This document shows, piece by piece, positions 8,841-19,659 of a DNA stretch of 37,380 nucleotides; position 1 is the stretch's first letter, and each line of letters starts with the position of its first letter. Position numbers and translations under genes: made by a program. The stretch is from an uncultured Bacteroidales bacterium. GTDB lineage: Bacteria; Bacteroidota; Bacteroidia; Bacteroidales; UBA932. Location of the stretch: the NCBI GenBank assembly GCA_947367315.1, contig CANBDX010000021.1:1-37380 (forward strand). Reading direction: 5' to 3'. The notes beneath the pieces are model-generated. The model saw only the letters and a list, made by a program, of their open reading frames with translations. It was not told the origin of the DNA and made no database searches.

Positions 8841-11800
8841 CTTTTTCAAATATTTTCTATTGGTTATCGGTCTCTGTCTTATCTCGTTGACTGCCGTAGC
8901 GCAGAATATGATAAATGTGACCGGTAAGGTAATGGATGAAAGTGGCGAACCTCTTCCGGGAGTCGCCGTGATTGTTTCTGGTACTTCAAATGCAACAATC
9001 ACTGATTTTGACGGTCTATATTCGATAAATGCAGCAACCGGTAGTTTATTGGAATTTTCATGTCTCGGTTATGAGACCAAATCTGTAACTATTGGTCAAC
9101 AGGCCATTATCAACATCACTCTCAAGGAGGAGTCTTTCGCTCTTGAGGAGACAATCGTTGTGGGTTACGGTACTCAGCGTAAGGTCGACCTTACAGGATC
9201 TGTAGAGCAGATCGGCAGCGATGTCTTTGCTTCAAGACCTAACTCGAATGTGACACAGATGCTTGAGGGTGCGATTCCGAACCTCAATATCTCACTTGCC
9301 GACGGTAAGCCTATCCGTTCTGCCGAATTCAATGTCCGTGGTACAACTTCTATCGGACAGGGTGGTAGCGCGCTAATCCTTATCGACGGTGTGGAGGGTG
9401 ATCCTGCAATGATCAACCCTGATGATATCGCGTCAGTTTCAGTATTGAAAGATGCTGCTTCATCAGCGATCTACGGTTCACGCGCTCCTTACGGCGTGGT
9501 CCTCATCACAACCAAGAATGCAAAGAAGGGTAAACCGGTTGTGTCATACTCAAATAACTTCACTTTCTCGAATCCCGCAACAGATCCTGAATATGTGACA
9601 GACGGTTTCCAGTGGGCATGCATGTTTTACGAGGCGTGGTGGAATGAGAACGGTAGCAACCCAACTCACGCAAACACTATTATCAACTTCACAAAGGACT
9701 GGCTGAGAGAGTATCGCTATCGTAAGGATACTAATCAGCTGGGAACAGTTATCAGCGACGGTTCGTGGAGGATTGATGCTGGTAATTATGCATACTTCAA
9801 CGAAGGAACTGACTGGTTTGGCATTCTTTATAAGGATAATGCTTTTGCCCAGACACACAATATCTCTGTATCTGGATCAACAGACAAGTTCGACTACTAT
9901 GTGTCGGGCCGTATGTATAACTTCTATGGTCTTTACGACTCAAAGACTAATACTGATGATTGCCAAAGCCAGAATATGAGAGTGAAGGTGGGTTACAAGG
10001 CGTATGACTGGCTGAGAATCTACAATAACTTCGAGCAGGGACACCGTAAGTACAATAACCCGTTCGTATCAAGTGGTGCAGCCGGTAATATCTGGGCAAA
10101 TCTGCAGACAACTGCATTCCCTTGCGTTCCTTTCTACAACCCAGATGGTACAATGACTAAGGCCGCTGCTTATTCTGTCGGAGGTTTCCTCTATGGCAGC
10201 AGTAAGAGTGTGTATGAAACTGACTATATTAAAAATACTATCGGATTCAACGCGACATTCCTTGACAATGCTCTTACAGTAAACGGAGATGCAACTTATA
10301 AGCTTGATGACTACAACGGAATGAAGCGAACATATCCGGATGCATATTCCCCAGCTCCTGGTGTTATGGAGACCAAACCTGGCGTCGTTTCATCAATTCT
10401 TCAGGACCATAGCGATAAGAAGTACATCAGCTTGAACTTCTTTGCTGATTACACCAAGACACTTGGTAAGCACTACATCAAGGGTATGGTCGGATATAAC
10501 TACGAGCAGCGTACATATTCTGTTCTTTCAGCTCAGAATACTGACATCCTTACAGAGGACGTTGAGAACATCAACCTTGCATTGGGTTCTGACAACAAGA
10601 CAATCTCCGGCAAGTATAATAAGTGGAGATCTGTAGGTGTATTCTCACGTATCAACTACAGCTACGATGACAGATACCTCTTCCAGTTCAACGGCCGTTA
10701 TGACGGATCCTCTAAGTTCCCTGCAAATGAGCGCTGGGCATTCTTCCCATCTGCATCAGGAGCGTGGAGACTTTCTGAGGAACCTTGGTTTGAGGATAAT
10801 GTGAGTGATAAGTGGGTGTCGAACATCAAGTTCAGACTCTCGTACGGATCACTTGGAAACAGTAATGTGGATCCATATTACTATGATGAGTCCTTTGCTA
10901 TCGGAAATAGCCGTCTTATCAACGGACAGAAATATAGAAAAACATCCGCTCCTGACCCGATTCCGGACAATCTTACTTGGGAGACATCTACAACTTATAA
11001 TGTCGGAATTGACCTTGGATTCTTTAATGATCGGTTGAGCATTACAGGTGATGCATATCTTCGTAAGACATACGATATGTTTACAGCAGGTCCTACAATT
11101 CAGTCAGTATATGGAGCAGAAGCACCTGAAGGAAACTATGCCGAGCTTTCTACTCGTGGATTCGAACTCTCTGTAACCTGGAAAGATGGATTCAAACTTG
11201 GTGGCAAACCGTTCAACTACAGCATCAAGGGTACTTTGGCCGACTATACTTCAACTATCGACAAGTACAACAATGCAACCGGATATATCGGTGGTGGAAA
11301 CCATCCTGAGTACTATGCCGGAATGACTGTCGGCGAGATCTGGGGATTCGTGTCAAACGGACTCTGGCAGTATCAGGAGGATATTGATGCTGCAAATGCA
11401 AAAGCGCAGGCTGCAGGTCAGTCAAGATATGACTCTATCCACCAGCAGACCAACAACTATGACCTTTATCCTGGTTCTGTGAAGATCGAGGACCTTAACG
11501 GAAACGGGTATATTGATCGTGGCGACCAGACTCTCAGCAATCCGGGAGACCGTACTATAATCGGTAACTCTGAACCTCGCTATATCTACAGTTTCACACT
11601 TTCTGCAGATTGGAACAATTTCTATGCTTCAATCTTCTTCCAGGGTGTTGGAAAGCAGGACTATACAACTGACGGAGACTCAGGTATGATCTGGGGACAG
11701 TATAACCGTGCTTACAACCAGATTCCTAAGTGGATTCTCGGAAATTATTGGACTGAAGAAAATCGTGATGCATACATGCCACGTTATAACGCCCATTCAG

Positions 11801-12114
11801 AGCCATTTGCTCAGCAGACACGTCGTGCCAATACGCGCTATATGCTTGATGTGTCGTATATCCGTCTCAAGAATATTCAGTTCGGTTACCATCTTCCTGA
11901 GAAATGGCTCAAGCCTCTCCATATTTCTAAGGCAAGCCTGTTCTTCTCTGGTGAGAACCTTTGGGACTGGTCACCAATGTACAAGTACATCAAGAATACT
12001 GTTAACGTACTTGCACTTGGAGATGACCCGGAGAACTCTGATACAACAGCTGGAACAGGTGGATGTTATCCTGTACTCAGCTCATACAGTTTTGGTGTGA
12101 GTCTAACCTTTTAA
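8833..12114 (+). CDS. SusC/RagA-type TonB-linked outer membrane protein
   Basis: CarboxypepD_reg-like N-terminus (GKVMDESGEPLPGVAVIVSGT), plug region EETIVVGYGTQRKVDLTGSV, C-terminal SYSFGVSLTF; ATG at 8833 overlaps the EEP-2 stop. Confidence 0.95.
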   Translation: MNNFFKYFLLVIGLCLISLTAVAQNMINVTGKVMDESGEPLPGVAVIVSGTSNATITDFDGLYSINAATGSLLEFSCLGYETKSVTIGQQAIINITLKEESFALEETIVVGYGTQRKVDLTGSVEQIGSDVFASRPNSNVTQMLEGAIPNLNISLADGKPIRSAEFNVRGTTSIGQGGSALILIDGVEGDPAMINPDDIASVSVLKDAASSAIYGSRAPYGVVLITTKNAKKGKPVVSYSNNFTFSNPATDPEYVTDGFQWACMFYEAWWNENGSNPTHANTIINFTKDWLREYRYRKDTNQLGTVISDGSWRIDAGNYAYFNEGTDWFGILYKDNAFAQTHNISVSGSTDKFDYYVSGRMYNFYGLYDSKTNTDDCQSQNMRVKVGYKAYDWLRIYNNFEQGHRKYNNPFVSSGAAGNIWANLQTTAFPCVPFYNPDGTMTKAAAYSVGGFLYGSSKSVYETDYIKNTIGFNATFLDNALTVNGDATYKLDDYNGMKRTYPDAYSPAPGVMETKPGVVSSILQDHSDKKYISLNFFADYTKTLGKHYIKGMVGYNYEQRTYSVLSAQNTDILTEDVENINLALGSDNKTISGKYNKWRSVGVFSRINYSYDDRYLFQFNGRYDGSSKFPANERWAFFPSASGAWRLSEEPWFEDNVSDKWVSNIKFRLSYGSLGNSNVDPYYYDESFAIGNSRLINGQKYRKTSAPDPIPDNLTWETSTTYNVGIDLGFFNDRLSITGDAYLRKTYDMFTAGPTIQSVYGAEAPEGNYAELSTRGFELSVTWKDGFKLGGKPFNYSIKGTLADYTSTIDKYNNATGYIGGGNHPEYYAGMTVGEIWGFVSNGLWQYQEDIDAANAKAQAAGQSRYDSIHQQTNNYDLYPGSVKIEDLNGNGYIDRGDQTLSNPGDRTIIGNSEPRYIYSFTLSADWNNFYASIFFQGVGKQDYTTDGDSGMIWGQYNRAYNQIPKWILGNYWTEENRDAYMPRYNAHSEPFAQQTRRANTRYMLDVSYIRLKNIQFGYHLPEKWLKPLHISKASLFFSGENLWDWSPMYKYIKNTVNVLALGDDPENSDTTAGTGGCYPVLSSYSFGVSLTF

Positions 12115-12129
12115 GACGGTTTAACGATT

Positions 12130-13914
12130 ATGAAGAAATTTATCAAAATATTTACTCTTATCTCAATGTCTGCCGCCGCTTTTGTAGGCTGCGACCTGAC
12201 TGAGACACAGAAGGCAACTGCCGACAAGGCCTTGATCTTTGGTAGTGAGACCGGTTTGAGAGCATATACCATGTCGTTCTATGGTATGCTCCCTTCCAGC
12301 GATAAGGCTCATAGGCAGGAAGGAATGGCAGATTATCTGGCAAAAACTTCATTTGAAGACTATGAACTTGGAATCATTACATCTGAGAACTGTGGAACAT
12401 GGGACTGGTCTGATATCCGTGAGGTGAATTATTTCCTCGACAATAATACCTACGAATCAGTCCCTGAGGATGTCCGTAATAACTATAGCGGTATAGCTCT
12501 CTTCTTCAGAGCAAAGCTTTACTACGATAAACTTGTTAATTTCGGAGAAGTTCCATGGATCGGCCGCGTCTTGAATCCTGGTGACCCTGAACTTACAGCA
12601 CCAAGAGAAAGCAGAGATGTGATCGTTCAGCATATCATTGATGATCTTGACCAAGCTTATGAGTGGATTAAGTCGGAATCATCTTCTGATAGTCAGGCAT
12701 GTCTTCTGAACAAGTATTGTGCTATGCTTCTCAAATCACGAGTTTGTCTGTTTGAGGCATCATGGCGTAAGTATCATGCAGGAACTGACTATGTGAAGAA
12801 CTGCAAGATTACTTCATCCGAGTTGTTCAATCTTGCAGCCCAGGCCGCTGAGGAAGTGATGAAAAGCGGCAAGTTCTCACTCAACACAGGAACTTACAAA
12901 GACGGTAGCGGACCTTACAGCGCACTCTTCTCAAGTGATGTAGTTCCAACAAATGAGGTTATGCTTGCTGTGGCTAACGACACTGAACTTAGCGCAGGTT
13001 TCGGTAACTACTATTTCAATGTTCAGGAAACCCGTCCGTCACTTACACGTGCTTTCATGAACTCATACCTTAATATCGACGGTACTCCGTATTCAGAAAA
13101 ACACTCAAACGGTGCTTACAAGACTTTCCAGGAGGAGACAACTGGCCGTGACCTTCGTCTGAATCAGACCATCAGAGCGTATGATTACAAACGCACAAAC
13201 GCAAGCGGTGCAAGCGAACTGACTGTACCGAACTTCAATTATAGCCTTACAGGTTATCATATCACTAAGTATACAATTCCTGACGCAGCGTACGATGTGT
13301 ATGGAGCAAACAATAACGATATCCCTGTAATGCGTTATGCTGAGGCTCTTTTGAACTATGCTGAGGCTAAGGCAGAGCTTGGCTCATTGACAGACAAGGA
13401 TTGGGAGAATACTATCGGTGCTCTCCGCGCAAGAGCAGGTATCACAGGAGGCCTTAAAACAAAGCCTACAACAGTTGACCAGACATTCAAGTCAACATAC
13501 TTCCCTAAGATCAGTGATCCTGTAATCCTTGAAATCCGCCGTGAGAGAGCGATTGAGCTCTGTCTTGAAGGATTCCGTATGAGGGACCTCAAAAGATGGG
13601 CACGTGCAGATCTTTGGCAGACAGCAAAATGGTATGGTGTGTTCATCCCTGGATATGACAAACTTATCGATATCAATGGAGATGGAACAAATGATGTTTA
13701 CTTCAACAATCCATACGTATCTAACGTGCCAGCGGGAATGGAGCAGTACGTGGTAGCATTGAACGCCAATGTCGAAACAGTTACTGTAAACGGAGGTTTC
13801 GTACTTAACTACACACTTAAAGGTCGTGTGTGGGATGAAAGGATGTATCTCGACCCTATCTGCAGCGATGATATCCTTATGAATCCAAATCTTACTCAAA
13901 ACCCAGGATACTAA
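12130..13914 (+). CDS. SusD/RagB-type outer membrane lipoprotein
   Basis: Lipobox FVGC; typical SusD C-terminal region (VMRYAEALLNYAEAKAELG, LEIRRERAIELCLEGFRMRDLKRWA). Confidence 0.95.
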   Translation: MKKFIKIFTLISMSAAAFVGCDLTETQKATADKALIFGSETGLRAYTMSFYGMLPSSDKAHRQEGMADYLAKTSFEDYELGIITSENCGTWDWSDIREVNYFLDNNTYESVPEDVRNNYSGIALFFRAKLYYDKLVNFGEVPWIGRVLNPGDPELTAPRESRDVIVQHIIDDLDQAYEWIKSESSSDSQACLLNKYCAMLLKSRVCLFEASWRKYHAGTDYVKNCKITSSELFNLAAQAAEEVMKSGKFSLNTGTYKDGSGPYSALFSSDVVPTNEVMLAVANDTELSAGFGNYYFNVQETRPSLTRAFMNSYLNIDGTPYSEKHSNGAYKTFQEETTGRDLRLNQTIRAYDYKRTNASGASELTVPNFNYSLTGYHITKYTIPDAAYDVYGANNNDIPVMRYAEALLNYAEAKAELGSLTDKDWENTIGALRARAGITGGLKTKPTTVDQTFKSTYFPKISDPVILEIRRERAIELCLEGFRMRDLKRWARADLWQTAKWYGVFIPGYDKLIDINGDGTNDVYFNNPYVSNVPAGMEQYVVALNANVETVTVNGGFVLNYTLKGRVWDERMYLDPICSDDILMNPNLTQNPGY

Positions 13915-13934
13915 TAGTTTTAAACCAATTATAT

Positions 13935-16274
13935 ATGAAAGCACTAAAAAACATTCTTTGGTCAGTCGCATTAGTTTGTGCGCTGCCAATGTTCTTTGGC
14001 TGTAACAACGAGTTGGAACAGCCTCAGATCAAGGAGCTTGCTGCTCCTGTGGTAACGGCTTCTCTTGAGGGACTTAATGTAGAACTTGAGTGGGATGCCG
14101 TTGTAAACGCTATGTCTTATAAGGTAGAGTACAAGAAGTCGACTGAGACTGAGTTTACTGCTGCAGGATCTGTAAACTACAGCCCATGCGTTGTGGAAGG
14201 TCTTGAACTTGACAACGTCTATGAGTTCCGCGTGAAGGCGGTTAACGGTGAAACAGAGTCTGCATGGTCTGAACTTGTCTCTGTTGAGATCGTTAAGTTG
14301 CTTGATAAGCCGGCACCTACATTCAACACAAGTATCTCTTTCATCGAGGTTAAGTGGGAAGCTGTAGAGGGCGCTGAGTCTTATAGAGTAGAATATAAGG
14401 CTACAGAAGCAACTGAGTTTACTGAAGCATATAAAGGTAACGGCGAGGACACAGAATTCAAGGTGAAGATCGGAAATCTTGAGGGCAGCACATCATATGA
14501 TGTACGCGTTTCATGCCTTGCAGAGGGCTTCAGCGAGACATTTACTGATGTCTTTACAATCACTACAACTGCAGCCCCTTCAAATGTTATCAGATCCGCA
14601 GATGAGTTCATTGCATGGCTTAAGGTAATTGATGGTCTTAATGAGGAGACTGCAGCCCTTGGAACAGACATTGATATGGCTGGTAAGGACTTCACAAGTG
14701 CAACAGGTTTTGCTGGTACTCTTGAGGGTCAGGGCTATGCAATCAAGAACCTCAAGACTGACAAGCCGCTCTTTGAGAAGAACAGCGGTACAATCCGTGA
14801 CCTCGTAATCGATGAGTCTTGCGAGTTTACTGTAAAGAACCAGAAATTCGGTGCTCTTGTGGCAGATGACCTCTATGGTAAGTATATTTCAGTAGTCAAT
14901 AACTCTACCATTACTTTCAAGGCTACTGCCAATGTAACTGATTGGTATATCATTGGTGGTCTTGTTGGAGTCGCTAAGGGATCTAACTTCACAGATTGTG
15001 CAAACAATGGTACAATTCTTTTCGATGCAACAGGTTATACTCATATTGATACTTCTATAGGTGGTATTGCCGGTTTTGTTGATGCAAGAGAGGTAGGAGC
15101 TATCTTTACATCATGTGAGAATAATGGTCCTCTTTCGATCAAGGCGAAGTATGGCGTTCCTAGAACTACTTCATTCCTTGACTTTAACTCTGGTTGGGCA
15201 TGCGGTATCAGTATAGCTGGTATTGCTGGATCTGCATTTGGTGTTGACTACGGCGGAGAGGAAGTAAAATTCGAGTCTTGCTACAATAAGGTAGATGGTA
15301 AACTTTACCTCCTTCATACTGAAACTAACTCAGTACCAAGTGTAAATAGTACAGCAGCTTGTTCTCTCGCAGGTATTTTGGGAACAGGTGGTACTGGAAC
15401 ATTCAACAAATGTCAGAATCATGCACTTATTAAGGCAGACTGCCTTGTGGCAGGAACTGTAGACCCTGCTAATATGAAACTGCGTAATTACCTTCTTGGA
15501 GTTGGCGGTATTGCAGGATATGGATGGGATTCTTTCAAAGAAATAGCATCTTGTCAGAACCATGGTGATATTGAAGTAGAGTATTATGGTACTAATAACT
15601 CGTCATCAAATTATCGTGCTTCTGTTGGTGGCATCATCGCAAATACTTACAAGAATCCAAGTACTCCTGTCAATTATTGTAAGATGAAAGGTGATATTAC
15701 TGTTAAAGGTAATTCAAGTATTGCAGTCGGTGGAATCTCTGGATTCAATGGTAAGCAGATCAAGAATGAAGTGACATCAGATGTTACAATCAACGTGGTA
15801 GCTAATACATCATTTGTTGGAGGTCTGACTGGCTATATCGAGGGTTCTGCACATCTTCACCAGATCAAAGGCTGTACTTGTGCTGCAACAATCATTGCAG
15901 AAACAACTGATCCAGAAAACTCAAGCGTAACCAAGGGATATGCAGCAGCCGGTGGCTTGTTGGGAAGATGGGAAGGAAACAAGACAGAAGGAAGCCCATG
16001 CTTTATTGACTACGATGGTGATCCTTGCGTATTCAAGGGTTCTATCTCGTCAACCACTCTTGGACACGTTGGTCTAGTAATGGGCGTTTCTAACAATGCT
16101 AGTAATGCAAAGGTATTCGGATCTGTAGAAAGTCCTATCCAGATACTTAATACTGTTACTATCGCTAAGAAGGGAACAGAAGCAGTTGCGGTTACTTCTG
16201 CAAATGTCAAGGATCTTGCTATTGCACTTGATGCAGGAAATACAACTGTATATGTAACTTGTCCAAATAACTAA
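13935..16274 (+). CDS. Lipoprotein: two fibronectin type III domains plus GLUG-like repeat (beta-helix) module; probable surface glycan-binding protein
   Basis: Lipobox FFGC; FN3 patterns (NVELEWDAVVNAMSYKVEYKKS, SISFIEVKWEAVEGAESYRVEYKA); repeated GG(I/L)(A/V)G...C.N.G.I. Confidence 0.8.
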   Translation: MKALKNILWSVALVCALPMFFGCNNELEQPQIKELAAPVVTASLEGLNVELEWDAVVNAMSYKVEYKKSTETEFTAAGSVNYSPCVVEGLELDNVYEFRVKAVNGETESAWSELVSVEIVKLLDKPAPTFNTSISFIEVKWEAVEGAESYRVEYKATEATEFTEAYKGNGEDTEFKVKIGNLEGSTSYDVRVSCLAEGFSETFTDVFTITTTAAPSNVIRSADEFIAWLKVIDGLNEETAALGTDIDMAGKDFTSATGFAGTLEGQGYAIKNLKTDKPLFEKNSGTIRDLVIDESCEFTVKNQKFGALVADDLYGKYISVVNNSTITFKATANVTDWYIIGGLVGVAKGSNFTDCANNGTILFDATGYTHIDTSIGGIAGFVDAREVGAIFTSCENNGPLSIKAKYGVPRTTSFLDFNSGWACGISIAGIAGSAFGVDYGGEEVKFESCYNKVDGKLYLLHTETNSVPSVNSTAACSLAGILGTGGTGTFNKCQNHALIKADCLVAGTVDPANMKLRNYLLGVGGIAGYGWDSFKEIASCQNHGDIEVEYYGTNNSSSNYRASVGGIIANTYKNPSTPVNYCKMKGDITVKGNSSIAVGGISGFNGKQIKNEVTSDVTINVVANTSFVGGLTGYIEGSAHLHQIKGCTCAATIIAETTDPENSSVTKGYAAAGGLLGRWEGNKTEGSPCFIDYDGDPCVFKGSISSTTLGHVGLVMGVSNNASNAKVFGSVESPIQILNTVTIAKKGTEAVAVTSANVKDLAIALDAGNTTVYVTCPNN

Positions 16275-16286
16275 TAATTAACAATC

Positions 16287-19200
16287 ATGAAATTTAAATC
16301 GTATTCAATGATTAGCCTTCTATTTGCGGCAGCTCTTGCGAGCTGCTCGCAGGTAGATGAGCTGACTCCACCAGAGAATGAGTATGCGTACACATTCAGG
16401 GTGGCAGATGATGCTCTTACAAAGGCATCATACGGTGAGAATCATATTGTCTTTGAAAAAGATGATCTGGTTGCTTCTTATGCTTCTACTTCAGTCAATA
16501 AGTCTACACCTGTCGAGGTGGCAGAAGACGGAGAGAAGATTATCACAATCAGAAGCTCTGTAGCTCTTCAGGCAGGTGATAAGGTTTATGCTTATTACCC
16601 ATATTCATCAGCTAATGATAAAGCTGAGAAAACTGCAGTTTCTATGGAGATTCCAAGAAACCAGGTGAGCGGAGATGCTGACGCTATGCCGATGGTTGCT
16701 CTTCCATTCACTTTGACAGATGTTGTCAATAGCGATGAAGCTACTGAAGTCGGTACTCTTGAGTTCCTCAATCTTGGTTCAGTTATCAAACTTAACATCT
16801 ATTCTTCTGACAGCAAGTACCAGGGTGAGACTATCGAGAATGTAACATTCATCGAGGAGAAGCCGGTCGCTGGTTCGTTTACATATGACATTACTAGTGT
16901 CGATGTGGAAAATCCTGCTGCTATCTCAGGCTACACTGAGACTGATGTTGTGGTAACAGGTCGCGCTACAGTTGGTACAAGCGCTGATGATGCAGGTGTA
17001 TTCTATATGGTAGTCGCTCCTGGTAAGTACAAGGGTAAATTCGTTGTACGCACAAACAAGGCTGATTACACATATGATTCAAGCGCAAAGGAAAGAGAGT
17101 ACTCACGCGCAACCGTGAAGCCTCTCAATATCAACCTTGCAAGTACCAACTGGTTAGCAAACGACAAGTATGACACAAGCATTGATTCTCCTCGTGAGTT
17201 CGCTGCATTCTTGAAGGGTACATCTGCTGATGATACTGCAGAGTATACAATTTCTGCTGATCTTGATATGACAGGCTACACTATCACAAGTGCAAGCGGT
17301 TTCGGTGGTACTCTTGATGGTAAGGGACACTCTATCAGCAATCTCATTTCATCAGTACCACTCTTTACCGAGAACAAGGGTACACTCAGCAATATTACAC
17401 TCGATGAGTCTTGTGTGTTTACAGCAGGTAGCAATGTATTTGCACCATTTGTTAAGAATGACAATGCGGGTACATACAACTCTCTTGTAAATAAGGCATC
17501 AGTTACTTATAAGGCAACTGCTGATGTTGAAACATATGTAGTTATCGCGGGTCTTGTTGCCTATGTTGATGGTGCGACATTCAACAACTGCGAGAATCTT
17601 GGCGTTGTTACCTTCGATGCTACAGGAAAGACTCATCAGGCTACATCAGTAGGTGGTATTGCTGGCTTCATCAATTGTAGAAATTCAACGTCTACTTTCA
17701 ATAAATGTATCAATGATGGTCCTCTTACTATCAAGGCGAAGTATGGAAATCCTAGACCATGCTTCTATGACTATGCTTCAGGTGATGCAGTTGGTATAAA
17801 TATCGGTGGTATCGCAGGATGTGCTTATGGAGATGGCGGTGCGAGTGTAAATCATTATTTCAAAGAGTGTTATAATAATGAGAAAGGAGTTCTTTATCTT
17901 CTTCATACAGAAACTAATGCACTCACTTCTAAGAGCGAAACAGCATTCTGTTCTATAGCTGGTATTCTTGGAGCAGGATCATGCGGAGCAACCAGCAAGA
18001 CCGATAATTTCAACAAGTGTCGAAACTATGCTCTTCTCAAAGCTGACTGTCTTGTTACTGGTTCACCTTCAGCTTCAGCTATGAAATACCGTAACTACTT
18101 CCTTGCTGTTGCTGGTATCGCTGGATACTCATGGGATCACATGGGCGGTATGGCTTCTTGTCAGAATCATGGAAACATCGAAGTTGAATACCATGGTACA
18201 GATGACAGTAGTGGCGCTAGACGTGCATGTATCGGAGGTATTGCTGCAATGGCTTATAAGGGTACTGGTACATATGCAAACTACTGTAAGATGACAGGTG
18301 ATATTACTGTAAAGGGTAAAGGTTCACTAGCAGTCGGTGGTATCTTCGGATTCAACGGAAAGCAGATCAAGAACGAAGTTACTGCAGATTGTACTATTGA
18401 CGTAACAGGTCTTAAGTGTCATGTCGGAGGCCTTGTAGGATATTTGGATGGTAATGCTCAGTACAATCAGATTAAGGGATGTACTTGTGCTGCTACTGTT
18501 ATTTATAATACAACTGACGCAAGTGTAGACGGAGAATGGGCTTCACTAGGTGGTCTGATCGGACGTTGGGAAAGTCCAGCTACAGGAAATTATTCGAGTC
18601 TTATTAACTATAATGAGGATCCATGTAAGTTCTCAGGTTCTGTGTCTACAAGTAATTTGTCTGTGGCAGTCGGTGCTGTTATTGGAGTTTCAAATGACAG
18701 TAGTAAGGCAAAGACATTTGGATCAAGCTCATATCCTATTCAGGTATCAGGAACTCTTCAGAAAAAGGGAACAGAGAAGATTTATATCAATTCAACCAAT
18801 ATTGATACTTATGCAATCGGCAGGAATGAGGGAAATACTACAATTTATGTTGAAGCTACTCCTGCTTTCACTGTTATGAGCTTAAACCTTCGTGAGTCTA
18901 ACCTTACTACTCGTATGCCTGCAATCATTGAGATGATCAAGGGTGAGAAACCAGACATTCTTGGTCTTCAGGAGGTGAAGGTACTTGAGGGATGGGATGC
19001 ATTCTTTGAGTCAGATTCATGGAAGGAGGTCCTCAATGGTGTTGATGAGATGTATGACGGTTATCGTCCTACAGGTCAGACAAATGGTATTCTTTACAAT
19101 CCAGAGGTATTCGAGGCGTCTAATACTGGCTTCTTCTATCTAGGTGAAGATCACACTCTAAGTGGTACAGCAAACAGTTGGGATGATTATCAGAGAACAG

Positions 19201-19649
19201 CAGTTTATGCTACACTGCTGCACAAAGCATCAGGCAGGTATATCTTCTTTGTCAACACTCACTATCCACTGAATCTTGACGGTTGCAAGAAGTCCTCTGC
19301 TCTTGTCGAGGAGCGTATTGCTGCACTCAATGCAAATAAGTATCCTGTCATGGTGATCGGTGACTTCAACCAGGTGCTCAGCTCGGGAGCATTTGAAGCC
19401 TTCAAACAGTCAATGAGAGACGCAAGAACATATGCTGATAGTTACTACAGTGAAGATAACAAGAATCTCTACACCTATAATGCATTCGGTGATGCATCAG
19501 CAGTCCGCAATAAGGTAGATCACATCTGGTACTCTCATCCATCTCTTGATGCAAAGTACTATGAGACCCTTACTCAGGAAATCACAAAGTATGGTGAGGT
19601 AGATTATCTTTCAGACCATTATCCTATCTCAGCAGTAATCTCATTCTAA
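16287..19649 (+). CDS. Lipoprotein: fimbrillin-like N-terminus, GLUG-like repeat module, C-terminal EEP hydrolase domain (EEP-3)
   Basis: Lipobox LASC; fimbrillin-like region with VYAYYPYSS; GLUG-like repeats paralogous to the upstream gene; C-terminal MSLNLRES, GLQEV, VNTHYP, IGDFNQ, VDHIWYS, SDHYP. Confidence 0.85.
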   Translation: MKFKSYSMISLLFAAALASCSQVDELTPPENEYAYTFRVADDALTKASYGENHIVFEKDDLVASYASTSVNKSTPVEVAEDGEKIITIRSSVALQAGDKVYAYYPYSSANDKAEKTAVSMEIPRNQVSGDADAMPMVALPFTLTDVVNSDEATEVGTLEFLNLGSVIKLNIYSSDSKYQGETIENVTFIEEKPVAGSFTYDITSVDVENPAAISGYTETDVVVTGRATVGTSADDAGVFYMVVAPGKYKGKFVVRTNKADYTYDSSAKEREYSRATVKPLNINLASTNWLANDKYDTSIDSPREFAAFLKGTSADDTAEYTISADLDMTGYTITSASGFGGTLDGKGHSISNLISSVPLFTENKGTLSNITLDESCVFTAGSNVFAPFVKNDNAGTYNSLVNKASVTYKATADVETYVVIAGLVAYVDGATFNNCENLGVVTFDATGKTHQATSVGGIAGFINCRNSTSTFNKCINDGPLTIKAKYGNPRPCFYDYASGDAVGINIGGIAGCAYGDGGASVNHYFKECYNNEKGVLYLLHTETNALTSKSETAFCSIAGILGAGSCGATSKTDNFNKCRNYALLKADCLVTGSPSASAMKYRNYFLAVAGIAGYSWDHMGGMASCQNHGNIEVEYHGTDDSSGARRACIGGIAAMAYKGTGTYANYCKMTGDITVKGKGSLAVGGIFGFNGKQIKNEVTADCTIDVTGLKCHVGGLVGYLDGNAQYNQIKGCTCAATVIYNTTDASVDGEWASLGGLIGRWESPATGNYSSLINYNEDPCKFSGSVSTSNLSVAVGAVIGVSNDSSKAKTFGSSSYPIQVSGTLQKKGTEKIYINSTNIDTYAIGRNEGNTTIYVEATPAFTVMSLNLRESNLTTRMPAIIEMIKGEKPDILGLQEVKVLEGWDAFFESDSWKEVLNGVDEMYDGYRPTGQTNGILYNPEVFEASNTGFFYLGEDHTLSGTANSWDDYQRTAVYATLLHKASGRYIFFVNTHYPLNLDGCKKSSALVEERIAALNANKYPVMVIGDFNQVLSSGAFEAFKQSMRDARTYADSYYSEDNKNLYTYNAFGDASAVRNKVDHIWYSHPSLDAKYYETLTQEITKYGEVDYLSDHYPISAVISF

Positions 19650-19659
19650 GTCTACGATT

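Noticed and set aside
14940-18700. Possible repeat array or CRISPR-like periodicity
   Set aside because: Periodicity is protein-level GLUG-like repeats with diverged DNA; no identical repeats with unique spacers.
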